From Pedobacter sp. UBA1654 (GTDB lineage Bacteria > Bacteroidota > Bacteroidia > Sphingobacteriales > Sphingobacteriaceae), in the NCBI GenBank assembly GCA_002320935.1, contig DCLG01000092.1:60229-65284 (forward strand): 5,056 nt of DNA, given 5' to 3'. This document shows positions 1 to 5,056 of the stretch, one piece after another. Within the stretch, counting starts at the first letter, position 1; every line of letters starts with the position of its first letter. The notes beneath the pieces are model-generated. The model worked only from the letters and a program-made list of their open reading frames with translations. It did not search any database and was not told the origin of the DNA. The translations under genes were made by a program, and so were the position numbers.

Positions 1-62
1 AAAGCAAAGCTCAGTGGTAGGCACGCCGGGATGATTAATGCGGATAGTACTTTTATTATCAT
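1..62 (-). CDS. N-terminal signal peptide of a probable secreted protein (partial, runs off left edge)
   Basis: The ATG at 62-60 opens a frame that stays open to base 1, giving 20 full codons and a partial one. They read MIIKVLSALI, then IPACLPLSFA. This has the layout of a Sec signal peptide: a short n-region with one Lys (residue 4), a hydrophobic core at about 5-17, and a small-residue Ser-Phe-Ala end that could be a signal peptidase I site. Cys14 after Ile-Pro-Ala resembles a lipobox only loosely, because Pro at -2 is atypical. The first upstream in-frame stop is at 110-108 and no other in-frame ATG lies between, so the start is fixed if the gene is real. It begins 78 bases after the stop of the SnoaL-like gene on the same strand. 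No Shine-Dalgarno sequence is visible, which is normal in Bacteroidota. The mature protein lies outside the window, so its function is unknown, and 20 codons leave room for coincidence. Confidence 0.5.
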   Translation of the reverse strand, partial: MIIKVLSALIIPACLPLSFA

Positions 63-140
63 AAGATTGATATTTGGTTGTATATCTTCTAAAGATAATA
101 GATTAGGCTAATAGTTGAAGCGATGCTCCGGTTCTTGTAC

Positions 141-491
141 TTAAGAAATTGTTATGACAAACGCCTTCAGCTCGTGAAGCTTGCCTTCCCGGAACTTCCA
201 GACATCACAGTAGTCATAATCGCTGGTGCTTCCATCTTTGCTTTTGAGGCTGATCTTGCCAACGACGGTTACAAAGTCACCTTCCGAAATAGCATGTTCA
301 ATATTAAATTTTGGCGGTTCCACGTATGTGACTGCCATGTACTGCCTTACCGCTTCTTTTCCCCGTAGGATCTGTTCGCCTACAAATGTCCACTGTGTGT
401 CTTCTGTGCAGTAAGTCAGGAACTGTTCATAGTCGCCTTTACTTACGAAGGCATTTGCCTCTTCAAGAATTGCTTTGTTGTCTACATGCAT
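141..491 (-). CDS. SnoaL-like / NTF2-fold small protein
   Basis: This complete 116-residue protein has the size and layout of a single-domain SnoaL-like (nuclear transport factor 2 fold) protein. N-terminal helices (about 6-30, with the A-x-x-F and GDYEQFLTY pattern) lead into EDTQWTFVG at 30-38, a turn with GKEAVRQYM at 44-52, and then alternating beta strands: about 61-84 (including GDFVTVVGKISLK), 90-101 (DYDYCDVWKF), and REGKLHELKAF at 101-111. The strand, W-x-F, G-K-L sequence near the C-terminus is typical of the family. Members include polyketide cyclases, ketosteroid-isomerase-like enzymes and many uncharacterised proteins. I cannot assign a substrate, so no enzymatic function is claimed. 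No signal peptide is present, so it is probably cytoplasmic. The ATG at 491 is the only in-frame ATG after the upstream stop at 533-531. It lies 86 bases downstream of the ATP-grasp gene on the same strand, which is compatible with co-transcription but does not show it. Confidence 0.85.
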   Translation of the reverse strand: MHVDNKAILEEANAFVSKGDYEQFLTYCTEDTQWTFVGEQILRGKEAVRQYMAVTYVEPPKFNIEHAISEGDFVTVVGKISLKSKDGSTSDYDYCDVWKFREGKLHELKAFVITIS

Positions 492-577
492 AATGTTCAG
501 ATCGCAGTCAAAAATTGTCAGTCCATACGCTCAAATATCGGTAATAAATAATTCAGATATGCATGGATATAAGTTAG

Positions 578-1435
578 TTAAATCATTCCTTTACAATGCT
601 TATCCCAATAGTCCAGCATCCTTTTTTTGCCAAAATGGGTATAACCGCGACCCAGGCCAGGTGTTGGTGTGAACTCCCCAAAAACAGCGCCTTTGTGGGT
701 GGCATAGAAATCTATTCTTACAAAAACTTCATAAGTGCTGCTCAGCAATTTAACCTGCTCAACCATTTCGTCCCAGCATGCAGGTTTTACTGGCAGCGTT
801 TCTGGCTCCGGGTACGCGAAATTTAATGAAGGAAGTTTGTTCCAATTCAGGTCAAAGTAGGTCTCAAATCCCTTTTTTGGCCCCAACCGGTTTATTAAAC
901 CGAAGGCAGCAATTTCGCCGTTGAAACACATGAATTTATAATCATCAGGAATGCCGTATTCGCCCGCCTCGTCTCGTAGAAACTCTTCAAACAGAAATTC
1001 CTGTTGCGGGTTCTTGTCACAAGCCTGTTTGATTGCAAATTTGATTTCATCAGGTGTATAGACTTTATTGTCAAAGAGGTTAATACCTTCATTCATGATG
1101 AATACCATTCCAGAAGAATGTCCGATGGTGGGGCGGATAACATAATGCGATGGCAATTTATCAAAATCTAAAGTCTCGAAATCGCGACCCCGGAAGTACA
1201 AATCCGCTACTTTAGCGCCATGTTTGATGGCAAACTCTTTAGCGTTAGCTTTATTGCTAAGTTTTCGCTGCCATAGCTCGGCATCTTTCCATTTGCTGAG
1301 TTCATCCTTCGCAAACAGGGGTTGATTTCTAACAATTTCAGCATCTGGCGCCTTCCAGAAGATGCGGTGTCTCTTTCTTATTCTTGCGGGGAAGGTTCCA
1401 TAATTGGAAAGTAGTCTTTCAAGTTTTGATAACAT
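578..1435 (-). CDS. TupA-like ATP-grasp family protein
   Basis: This 285-residue protein matches the TupA-like ATP-grasp family in length and motif order. Visible landmarks are FDKLPSHYVIRP at 91-102 (the 'F-D-K-L-P ... V-x-K/R' strand), the Gly/Ser-rich IGHSSGMVFI at 104-113 (nucleotide-binding loop region), FLFEEFL at 147-153, DDYKFMCFNGE at 164-174, YFDLNWNKLP at 193-202, FVRIDFY at 238-244 and FGEFTPTPGLG at 252-262. Asp242 and Glu254 are the likely metal/ATP ligands by analogy with ATP-grasp enzymes. Named relatives are linked to cell-envelope polymers (TupA: teichuronopeptide), usually joining an amino acid or peptide to a polymer. The substrate here is unknown. Position 101 is Arg where many relatives have Lys. 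There is no signal peptide or membrane segment, so it is cytoplasmic. An in-frame TAA lies 9 bases before the ATG, which fixes the earliest possible start. No glycosyltransferase or other polysaccharide gene is adjacent. The family call is firm; the biological role is inference. Confidence 0.85.
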   Translation of the reverse strand: MLSKLERLLSNYGTFPARIRKRHRIFWKAPDAEIVRNQPLFAKDELSKWKDAELWQRKLSNKANAKEFAIKHGAKVADLYFRGRDFETLDFDKLPSHYVIRPTIGHSSGMVFIMNEGINLFDNKVYTPDEIKFAIKQACDKNPQQEFLFEEFLRDEAGEYGIPDDYKFMCFNGEIAAFGLINRLGPKKGFETYFDLNWNKLPSLNFAYPEPETLPVKPACWDEMVEQVKLLSSTYEVFVRIDFYATHKGAVFGEFTPTPGLGRGYTHFGKKRMLDYWDKHCKGMI

Positions 1436-1547
1436 ATTTGGTTAGCAGGTTAATAGAAGTTCAACCCGGATGCAAAGCTTATACCAAGCAGTTGCTCAAC
1501 ATGTGTTCAAGCTTGATTTCATTATTAATACGTTGTAATTATCATGC

Positions 1548-1571
1548 AAAAAAGGCGTAAAATGCTTTTTT
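1548..1571 (-). terminator. Weak A/T-rich hairpin, possible terminator after the PPOX gene
   Basis: Six A's followed by G(G)C face GC followed by six T's around a short A/T loop. This gives a stem of about 8 pairs with one bulged G. Because the arms are A-rich and T-rich, the minus-strand transcript would end the stem in a U-run, like a weak intrinsic terminator. It lies about 60-80 bases past the PPOX-gene stop and before the ATP-grasp gene. The low GC of the stem makes it energetically poor, so this is a tentative call. Confidence 0.3.
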
Positions 1572-1597
1572 ATCACGTACTAACCAATAAATGCCAG

Positions 1598-1637
1598 AGT
1601 AAATAAATTATAAACGTGGTTTGTTGGTTTATTTACT
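1598..1637 (-). repeat. 10-bp perfect inverted repeat spanning the PPOX-gene stop codon
   Basis: AGTAAATAAA at 1598-1607 is the exact reverse complement of TTTATTTACT at 1628-1637, separated by 20 bases. The right arm contains the TAA stop (1631-1629) of the PPOX-fold gene. The transcript could therefore fold into a 3'-end hairpin whose proximal arm begins in the last codons. A smaller AAAC/GTTT stem sits inside the loop. It could protect the mRNA 3' end or assist termination, but the stem is almost entirely A-T. The repeat is seen directly; any role is inference. Confidence 0.4.
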
Positions 1638-2186
1638 TGCGGAGTGTAGCGCAGTCGGCAAGCCGTCCAGACTGGTCCTGTTCTTTTCTTCTTTGTATTT
1701 CTCCAAGCCTTCAGTGCCTTTCTTCTCCGCCCATTTGAAAGCATGGTCCCGCTCCCCTGCATAGTCATAAAGTGGCACACTGAAGCCGCAGGATGTTTGT
1801 ACCATATGAATATCGGCTACAATGATCTGTCGTGCAGCAATTGGTAAATCGAACTGCTTAATAAGTTCCGGCCAGGCTTCATCACCTGGCAATACCGTAT
1901 GTCCTTTGCCGTACAGGCGTAAGATCAGCGGAGGTCCATCAAAAGCACAGAACATGATGGTAATGCGCCCATTTTCCATCATATGTGCTGAAGTTTCATT
2001 GCCACTTCCATTGATGTCCAGATACATAACGCGTGAATCACTCAGTACCCTGAAGCTATCTAATCCCTTTGGAGATAGGTTTACATGACCTTCGGCACTC
2101 AGTGGTGCTGTAGCCGTGAAAAACATGCTTTGTTTTTGGATGAATTCCTTATGCTGACTTTCAATCCTGGTAAATAGCTTGCCCAT
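1629..2186 (-). CDS. Pyridoxamine 5'-phosphate oxidase (PPOX)-fold family protein
   Basis: With the start at 2186 this is a 185-residue protein of the split-barrel, FMN-binding PPOX-like superfamily. Landmarks are MGKLFTRIESQHKEFI at 1-16, the strand MFFTATAPLS at 21-30, VNLSPKGLDSF at 35-45, YLDINGSGNETSAHMMENGR at 55-74, ITIMFCAFDGPPLILRLYGKG at 75-95, and the C-terminal QTSCGFSVPLYDYAGER at 130-146, followed by a charged helix. This combination marks an uncharacterised subgroup common in bacteria. It is not classical PdxH, because the PdxH PLP/FMN residue pattern is not seen. Family members bind flavin (FMN or F420) or heme-type ligands and act as oxidoreductases, but the substrate is unknown. 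The frame extends upstream to ATGs at 2192 and 2237. I prefer 2186 because homologs as I know them begin at MGKL, and the extra residues are low-complexity and unlike the family. It is cytoplasmic and stands alone, with gaps on both sides. Confidence 0.88.
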   Translation of the reverse strand: MGKLFTRIESQHKEFIQKQSMFFTATAPLSAEGHVNLSPKGLDSFRVLSDSRVMYLDINGSGNETSAHMMENGRITIMFCAFDGPPLILRLYGKGHTVLPGDEAWPELIKQFDLPIAARQIIVADIHMVQTSCGFSVPLYDYAGERDHAFKWAEKKGTEGLEKYKEEKNRTSLDGLPTALHSASK

Positions 2187-2281
2187 ATTCATATCATTAA
2201 TAATATTTAAAGTTAAGTTACTTCCAGAGTTAAACAAATAGGTTGGAACAGTTCAGACTGACTAATTCGTCTTTATGCAGC

Positions 2282-2296
2282 GTCAGGTACCCTGAC
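2282..2296 (-). terminator. Short GC-rich hairpin downstream of the siderophore-uptake pair
   Basis: GTCAGG and CCTGAC form a perfect 6-bp stem around a 3-base loop. It lies about 28 bases past the PepSY-gene stop, which is a tandem TGA-TAA. The position suits an end-of-operon hairpin for the receptor/PepSY transcript. No T-tract follows on either strand, so it is not a standard intrinsic terminator. It could instead be a processing or stability hairpin, or part of the regulatory region of the PPOX gene that follows. Confidence 0.3.
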
Positions 2297-2323
2297 TTAC
2301 AAGGGAAGGCCATGTCACGTTTA

Positions 2324-3499
2324 TCACATAGCAGCAGTTGCTAATCGTAGCTTCGCCTTGCTTTTCTTTTTTCGTCCCCTCCAAATAAGAAATCCGGTTA
2401 TCGGTAAGCTTGCGGCAACCAGACTGCCACAGAAAGCCAATATTTTTCCTGGAAGCCCCAGCACTGCGCCAACATGCAGATCGTAGTTCATGCGGGCAAT
2501 CTTATCTGCTGTGCTAGCTTCATCAAACTTCCCAAACATATGGTCAACCTTAATTTCTTCCAGCGTATAGCGGTCGTAGAAAAGATAATCTGCTTTCCAG
2601 TAGGTTCCCGGAGCTGGGTTTATGGCAAGTTCTATCGCTGCATCCTCCGCATACGGAGGATGCACATCCATGTTCCCTTTAAAGCCCGGTCTTTCCGCTC
2701 TTGCTTTAGCCCAGAGGATATCCTCTGCCGGTGCTTTGCCTTCCGACATTGCCACCAATTCCGGGTTGGATGCGCTCTTTGACACACTCTCCGTAAATGG
2801 GATCATCTCTTTTCCACCTGAGGCGATCCAGTAAGTGGATTTAGCAAACCATTGAAAACCCATCACCATGCCGGTTAAAGCCAGGAAGATCATGATCCAG
2901 GTTAAGTAGAAGCCAAGCACGTTGTGCAGATCATAGTTGACCCGGCGCCATTTCGCAGTCCATTTAATGGTAAAACGCTTCTTGCTTGCCGCCCGATTTT
3001 TTGGCCACCAGAGTACTAATCCTGAGATCAGCAGAAAAGCAAACATCATGGTCGCTGTGGTCAATATTGGCTGACCAATGTCGGGCGGTAGCCAGAGGTA
3101 ATAATGCCCGTTGATGATAAAGCGGAAGAAGTCGGTTGACATATCTTTAACCTTCAACACCTCACCTGTATAGGGATTCACAAACACGGTCCAGAAATAT
3201 GTGTCGTTCAGGGAATAATACGTTACTACAGCCGATTTCCCATCTTGATACCCAATGCTGTGCGCTTCCTTGTTGGGTAGGATTACATCGGTGATCTTGT
3301 GGATCTGTGATGGCCTCAGCAGTGGCTTATTTTCTACTTCTACAAATCGGTAGGGTTGTGTGGCATTTTCTATTTCTATCTGAAAGGCCAGAATGCAGCC
3401 TGTAATGCCTAGAAAACACACAAATAAACCCGAGCCTAAGCCTAGCCATAAGTGAATCTGGCCAATCCAATGTCTTAGATTATTCTTTTTCTTTTCCAT
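2324..3499 (-). CDS. PepSY-associated TM helix protein, putative inner-membrane ferrisiderophore reductase
   Basis: This complete 391-residue protein has the architecture of the PepSY-TM family (FoxB/PiuB-like). The helices are: TM1 at about 18-40 after a Lys-rich cytoplasmic start, TM2 at about 145-165 ending in LVLWWPKN, TM3 at about 191-215 (NYDLHNVLGFYLTW), and TM4 at about 345-373, followed by an Arg/Lys-rich tail (RGRKKKSKAK). Periplasmic PepSY-like segments lie at about 45-125 (including FVNPYTGEVL at 106-115) and 220-335. His16, His132, His192 and His342 sit at or near helix ends, where such proteins are thought to bind heme and carry electrons. Members of this family reduce ferric siderophores or support their processing at the inner membrane. 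The strongest context is the TonB-dependent receptor immediately upstream: its TAG stop directly precedes this ATG with no spacer, implying one transcript and likely translational coupling. The stop is a tandem TGA-TAA. The reductase role is inferred from family and position. Two strong inverted repeats lie within the gene. Confidence 0.88.
   Translation of the reverse strand: MEKKKNNLRHWIGQIHLWLGLGSGLFVCFLGITGCILAFQIEIENATQPYRFVEVENKPLLRPSQIHKITDVILPNKEAHSIGYQDGKSAVVTYYSLNDTYFWTVFVNPYTGEVLKVKDMSTDFFRFIINGHYYLWLPPDIGQPILTTATMMFAFLLISGLVLWWPKNRAASKKRFTIKWTAKWRRVNYDLHNVLGFYLTWIMIFLALTGMVMGFQWFAKSTYWIASGGKEMIPFTESVSKSASNPELVAMSEGKAPAEDILWAKARAERPGFKGNMDVHPPYAEDAAIELAINPAPGTYWKADYLFYDRYTLEEIKVDHMFGKFDEASTADKIARMNYDLHVGAVLGLPGKILAFCGSLVAASLPITGFLIWRGRKKKSKAKLRLATAAM
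2639..2664. repeat. 11-bp perfect inverted repeat with 4-base loop inside the PepSY gene
   Basis: TGCATCCTCCG at 2639-2649 and its exact reverse complement at 2654-2664 flank a CATA loop. On the coding strand it spans the codons for H-P-P-Y-A-E-D-A, near residues 280-287 of the PepSY protein, in the last periplasmic segment. The stem is GC-rich and would be very stable in the mRNA. No target-site duplication or mobile-element feature is visible around it. Confidence 0.85.
2712..2727. repeat. 16-bp perfect palindrome inside the PepSY gene
   Basis: CAGAGGATATCCTCTG reads the same on both strands. It covers the codons around E-D-I-L at residues 259-262 of the PepSY protein and lies 47 bases from the hairpin at 2639-2664. 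Having no loop, it looks more like a dimeric protein-binding site than an RNA hairpin. No function can be assigned, and it may be a by-product of the codons used. Confidence 0.85.
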
Positions 3500-5056
3500 C
3501 TAGAATTTGTAAGCGACACTTAGTCTGTAATTCCTTGGCGCTTCTGCCTGCCAGGAGTAGGCTGCTTGTTGATAGTCAGGTGCATTCCAATACCCGGTAT
3601 AGTATCCACCAGAATACAGGTATTTATCGAGTACATTGAACACATTTCCAGTGATCCTGAGGCCATGGCCTTCCCAGAAAAGCCCTGCATCAAGTTTGAA
3701 ATAATCAGGTAGGTTCTGAGCGCTTTGATTTGAGTTATACGTGTTTGTTGCGCGGCCTGCAAGGTGTGTAAAGCCGGAGGATATTCCGGTGCCTTTTAAG
3801 AAGCCCCGTTGAAGGGTATAACTTAACCAGGCATTTGAGGTATGTTTGGCAAAACCAGGTACCACCTGACCCACAAACATGGAGGTGACACCTTCTGCAA
3901 CTTCTGTTACTTTGCCATCCGTATAAGCATAGTTAGCAATTAAGCTCAGACCTTTTGTAAGCTCACCTTTTAAGTCAAATTCTATCCCCTGCGCCCTTTT
4001 TTCGCCTACAACAATACTGAAGTTTTCACCCGCCTGGTTGCTCGGATCACCCGCAAGTTCATTTTGCTTACGGATTCTATATACCGACACGGTAGTATTC
4101 CATTTTCCATTCATCCAGTCTTTCTTAATACCCAATTCATAGTTGCTGCCAGTGATCGGGTCAATCTTGCTTCCGCTTCTTAGAAATCCTGTTTGGGGAA
4201 TGAACGCCTGATCATATACACCGTAAATGGATGCATTTTTGTCAAGAGAAACACTCAATCCTAAGCGTGGCGTGAATCGCTCCGCTTTGTCAGGTTCAGA
4301 ACCGAAAGTAGATTGGCTGACATTCGAGTATCTTCCGGCTAGTGTTAAACGTGCTTTGTTTTCAAAGAAAGCAAGCTCATCTTGAAAATAGAAGCTGGTA
4401 TAATCCTGATTGAAAACACCGCCGCCCGAGATGGCCCGGTCTTTCACGCTGCGACTTCTGTCAAAGTTCGCGTATCCATTGCCCGGGAAGCCATAGTTTG
4501 GGTTGTTTACGTCAAAAGGGGCACCAGGCAGATCCAGATTGTGCGATTGTCCCCAGTCGGCATAGTAGTTCTTTTTACCACCGTCAAATCCTGTTAAGAT
4601 GTTGTGGGTAATACCACCCGTCTTGATCTTGCCATTTACGAAGAATTGTGCAAGCTTCATGGTTGCTTCCGCATCCCAGATCCCAACATTCCGGATGAGC
4701 GTGCCATCGGCGAAAACGCTCGAGGGCCATGAGCTATTCCCTGTTTGCAAGTATTTCGAGTAAGCCACCTGTGCAGTTGCTTTCCAGGTGTCACTAAAGT
4801 TGTGTTGAAGATTTAGAAAAGCGCTGTGGTCATTCATTCTGGTCGGATCAACACCTGGTTGCGTTAAGCTGAAGTTCCTGGGAAGTGTAGCATATCCATT
4901 AGGAGAGAAAAGGTAGTAGGAGCCGACCTCCGTCATCTTTGCATTTTGATAGGCGTACTCCGCAGTAAGTTTGGTCTTGTTGGTGATCTGGTAACTTACA
5001 GTCGGTGCGATCGTGTAGCGGTCATTCTGCTCAAAAGGCCTGAAGGACCCTTTATT
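3500..5056 (-). CDS. TonB-dependent siderophore receptor, C-terminal part (partial, runs off right edge)
   Basis: The frame is open from base 5056 to the stop at 3502-3500. It gives 518 residues of an outer-membrane beta-barrel, with the signal peptide, any N-terminal domain and the TonB box/plug outside the window. I number from the window edge. The N-terminal end (DRYTIAPTVSYQITNKTKLT at 12-31) is an early barrel strand pair of siderophore receptors of the FhuA/FpvA class. Further landmarks are ERFTPRLGLS at 259-268, ASIYGVYDQAFIPQTG at 275-290, GSNYELGIKKDW at 303-314, RAQGIEFDLKG at 354-364, YAYTDGKVTE at 376-385, NLPDYFKLDAGLFW at 448-461, NVFNVLDKYLY at 471-481 and PRNYRLSVAYKF at 507-518. 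The terminal Phe is the usual barrel-assembly signal. It would import a ferric siderophore using TonB/ExbBD energy. The ligand cannot be read from the sequence. The ATG at 4936 is internal, not a start. The PepSY gene follows with no gap. Iron (Fur-type) control is likely, but the promoter is out of view. Confidence 0.93.
   Translation of the reverse strand, partial: NKGSFRPFEQNDRYTIAPTVSYQITNKTKLTAEYAYQNAKMTEVGSYYLFSPNGYATLPRNFSLTQPGVDPTRMNDHSAFLNLQHNFSDTWKATAQVAYSKYLQTGNSSWPSSVFADGTLIRNVGIWDAEATMKLAQFFVNGKIKTGGITHNILTGFDGGKKNYYADWGQSHNLDLPGAPFDVNNPNYGFPGNGYANFDRSRSVKDRAISGGGVFNQDYTSFYFQDELAFFENKARLTLAGRYSNVSQSTFGSEPDKAERFTPRLGLSVSLDKNASIYGVYDQAFIPQTGFLRSGSKIDPITGSNYELGIKKDWMNGKWNTTVSVYRIRKQNELAGDPSNQAGENFSIVVGEKRAQGIEFDLKGELTKGLSLIANYAYTDGKVTEVAEGVTSMFVGQVVPGFAKHTSNAWLSYTLQRGFLKGTGISSGFTHLAGRATNTYNSNQSAQNLPDYFKLDAGLFWEGHGLRITGNVFNVLDKYLYSGGYYTGYWNAPDYQQAAYSWQAEAPRNYRLSVAYKF

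Noticed and set aside
8..20. AGCTCAGTGGTAG, which looks like a tRNA D-arm
   Set aside because: The following bases do not close the D-stem (GCTC faces GGCA), and no T-arm (TTCGAAT-like) or matching acceptor follows. It lies within the putative minus-strand signal-peptide codons.
90..97. Minus-strand TATCTTTA, close to the Bacteroidota -7 promoter element TAnnTTTG, upstream of the signal-peptide ORF
   Set aside because: The final G is missing and no TTG/TTTG -33 element sits at the expected distance.
1..111. Plus-strand frame open from base 1 to a TAA-TAG double stop at 109-114
   Set aside because: The 36 residues show no recognisable pattern, and the overlapping minus-strand signal peptide fits the gene direction of the whole window better.
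1473..1499. Possible Bacteroidota-type promoter before the ATP-grasp gene (TA-AGC-TTTG on the minus strand with a TTG upstream)
   Set aside because: The TA-to-TTTG spacing is three bases instead of two, and the -33 spacing is about 15 bases instead of around 19-21. It is too weak to annotate.
1507..1516. 10-bp palindrome TCAAGCTTGA upstream of the ATP-grasp gene
   Set aside because: Palindromes of this length are expected by chance in a window of this size, and there is no second copy or promoter beside it.
2246..2254. GAAC-A-GTTC inverted repeat upstream of the PPOX-fold gene, considered as an operator
   Set aside because: Four-base arms are too short to distinguish from chance, and no promoter is recognisable nearby.
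2474..2782. Plus-strand reading frame of 102 codons opposite the PepSY gene
   Set aside because: It is antisense to a clear membrane-protein gene, its translation is Cys/His/Arg-rich without family features, and all supported genes lie on the other strand.
3660..3671. 12-bp palindrome AGGCCATGGCCT inside the receptor gene
   Set aside because: About one such palindrome is expected by chance in 5 kb, and it lies within well-conserved coding sequence.
4934..4936. In-frame ATG that could be taken as the receptor gene start
   Set aside because: The frame continues open to the right edge with conserved barrel sequence before this Met, so the true start lies outside the window.

Overview
The window comes from a Bacteroidota genome, most likely from the Sphingobacteriia/Cytophagia/Chitinophagia side of the phylum. 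This is inferred from the protein style of the siderophore receptor, the PepSY membrane protein and the PPOX-fold protein, from the moderate GC with A/T-rich intergenic gaps, and from the lack of Shine-Dalgarno sequences before the starts. The genus cannot be fixed from the sequence alone.

Every gene I can support is on the minus strand, so transcription runs from high to low coordinates. In that order they are: (1) the C-terminal two thirds or so of a TonB-dependent siderophore receptor, open at the right edge (5056-3500); (2) a four-helix PepSY membrane protein of the ferrisiderophore-reductase type (3499-2324), whose ATG directly follows the receptor stop codon; (3) a PPOX-fold flavin-binding-type protein (2186-1629); (4) a TupA-like ATP-grasp protein (1435-578); (5) a small SnoaL/NTF2-fold protein (491-141); (6) the first 20 codons of a probable secreted protein, cut off by the left edge (62-1).

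The only clear functional unit is the receptor/PepSY pair. The receptor would import a ferric siderophore across the outer membrane using TonB energy. The inner-membrane PepSY protein would then probably release the iron by reduction, as FoxB-like proteins do. The other genes are separated by gaps of about 80-190 bases and look like single housekeeping or accessory genes with no obvious shared pathway.

No RNA genes, mobile elements, CRISPR arrays or integration sites were seen. No intergenic stretch exceeds 300 bases. The most unusual sequence-level signals are two strong perfect inverted repeats about 50 bases apart inside the PepSY gene (2639-2664 and 2712-2727), and a 10-bp inverted repeat spanning the stop codon of the PPOX gene (1598-1637). 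I see no convincing evidence of a previously undescribed multi-gene system.
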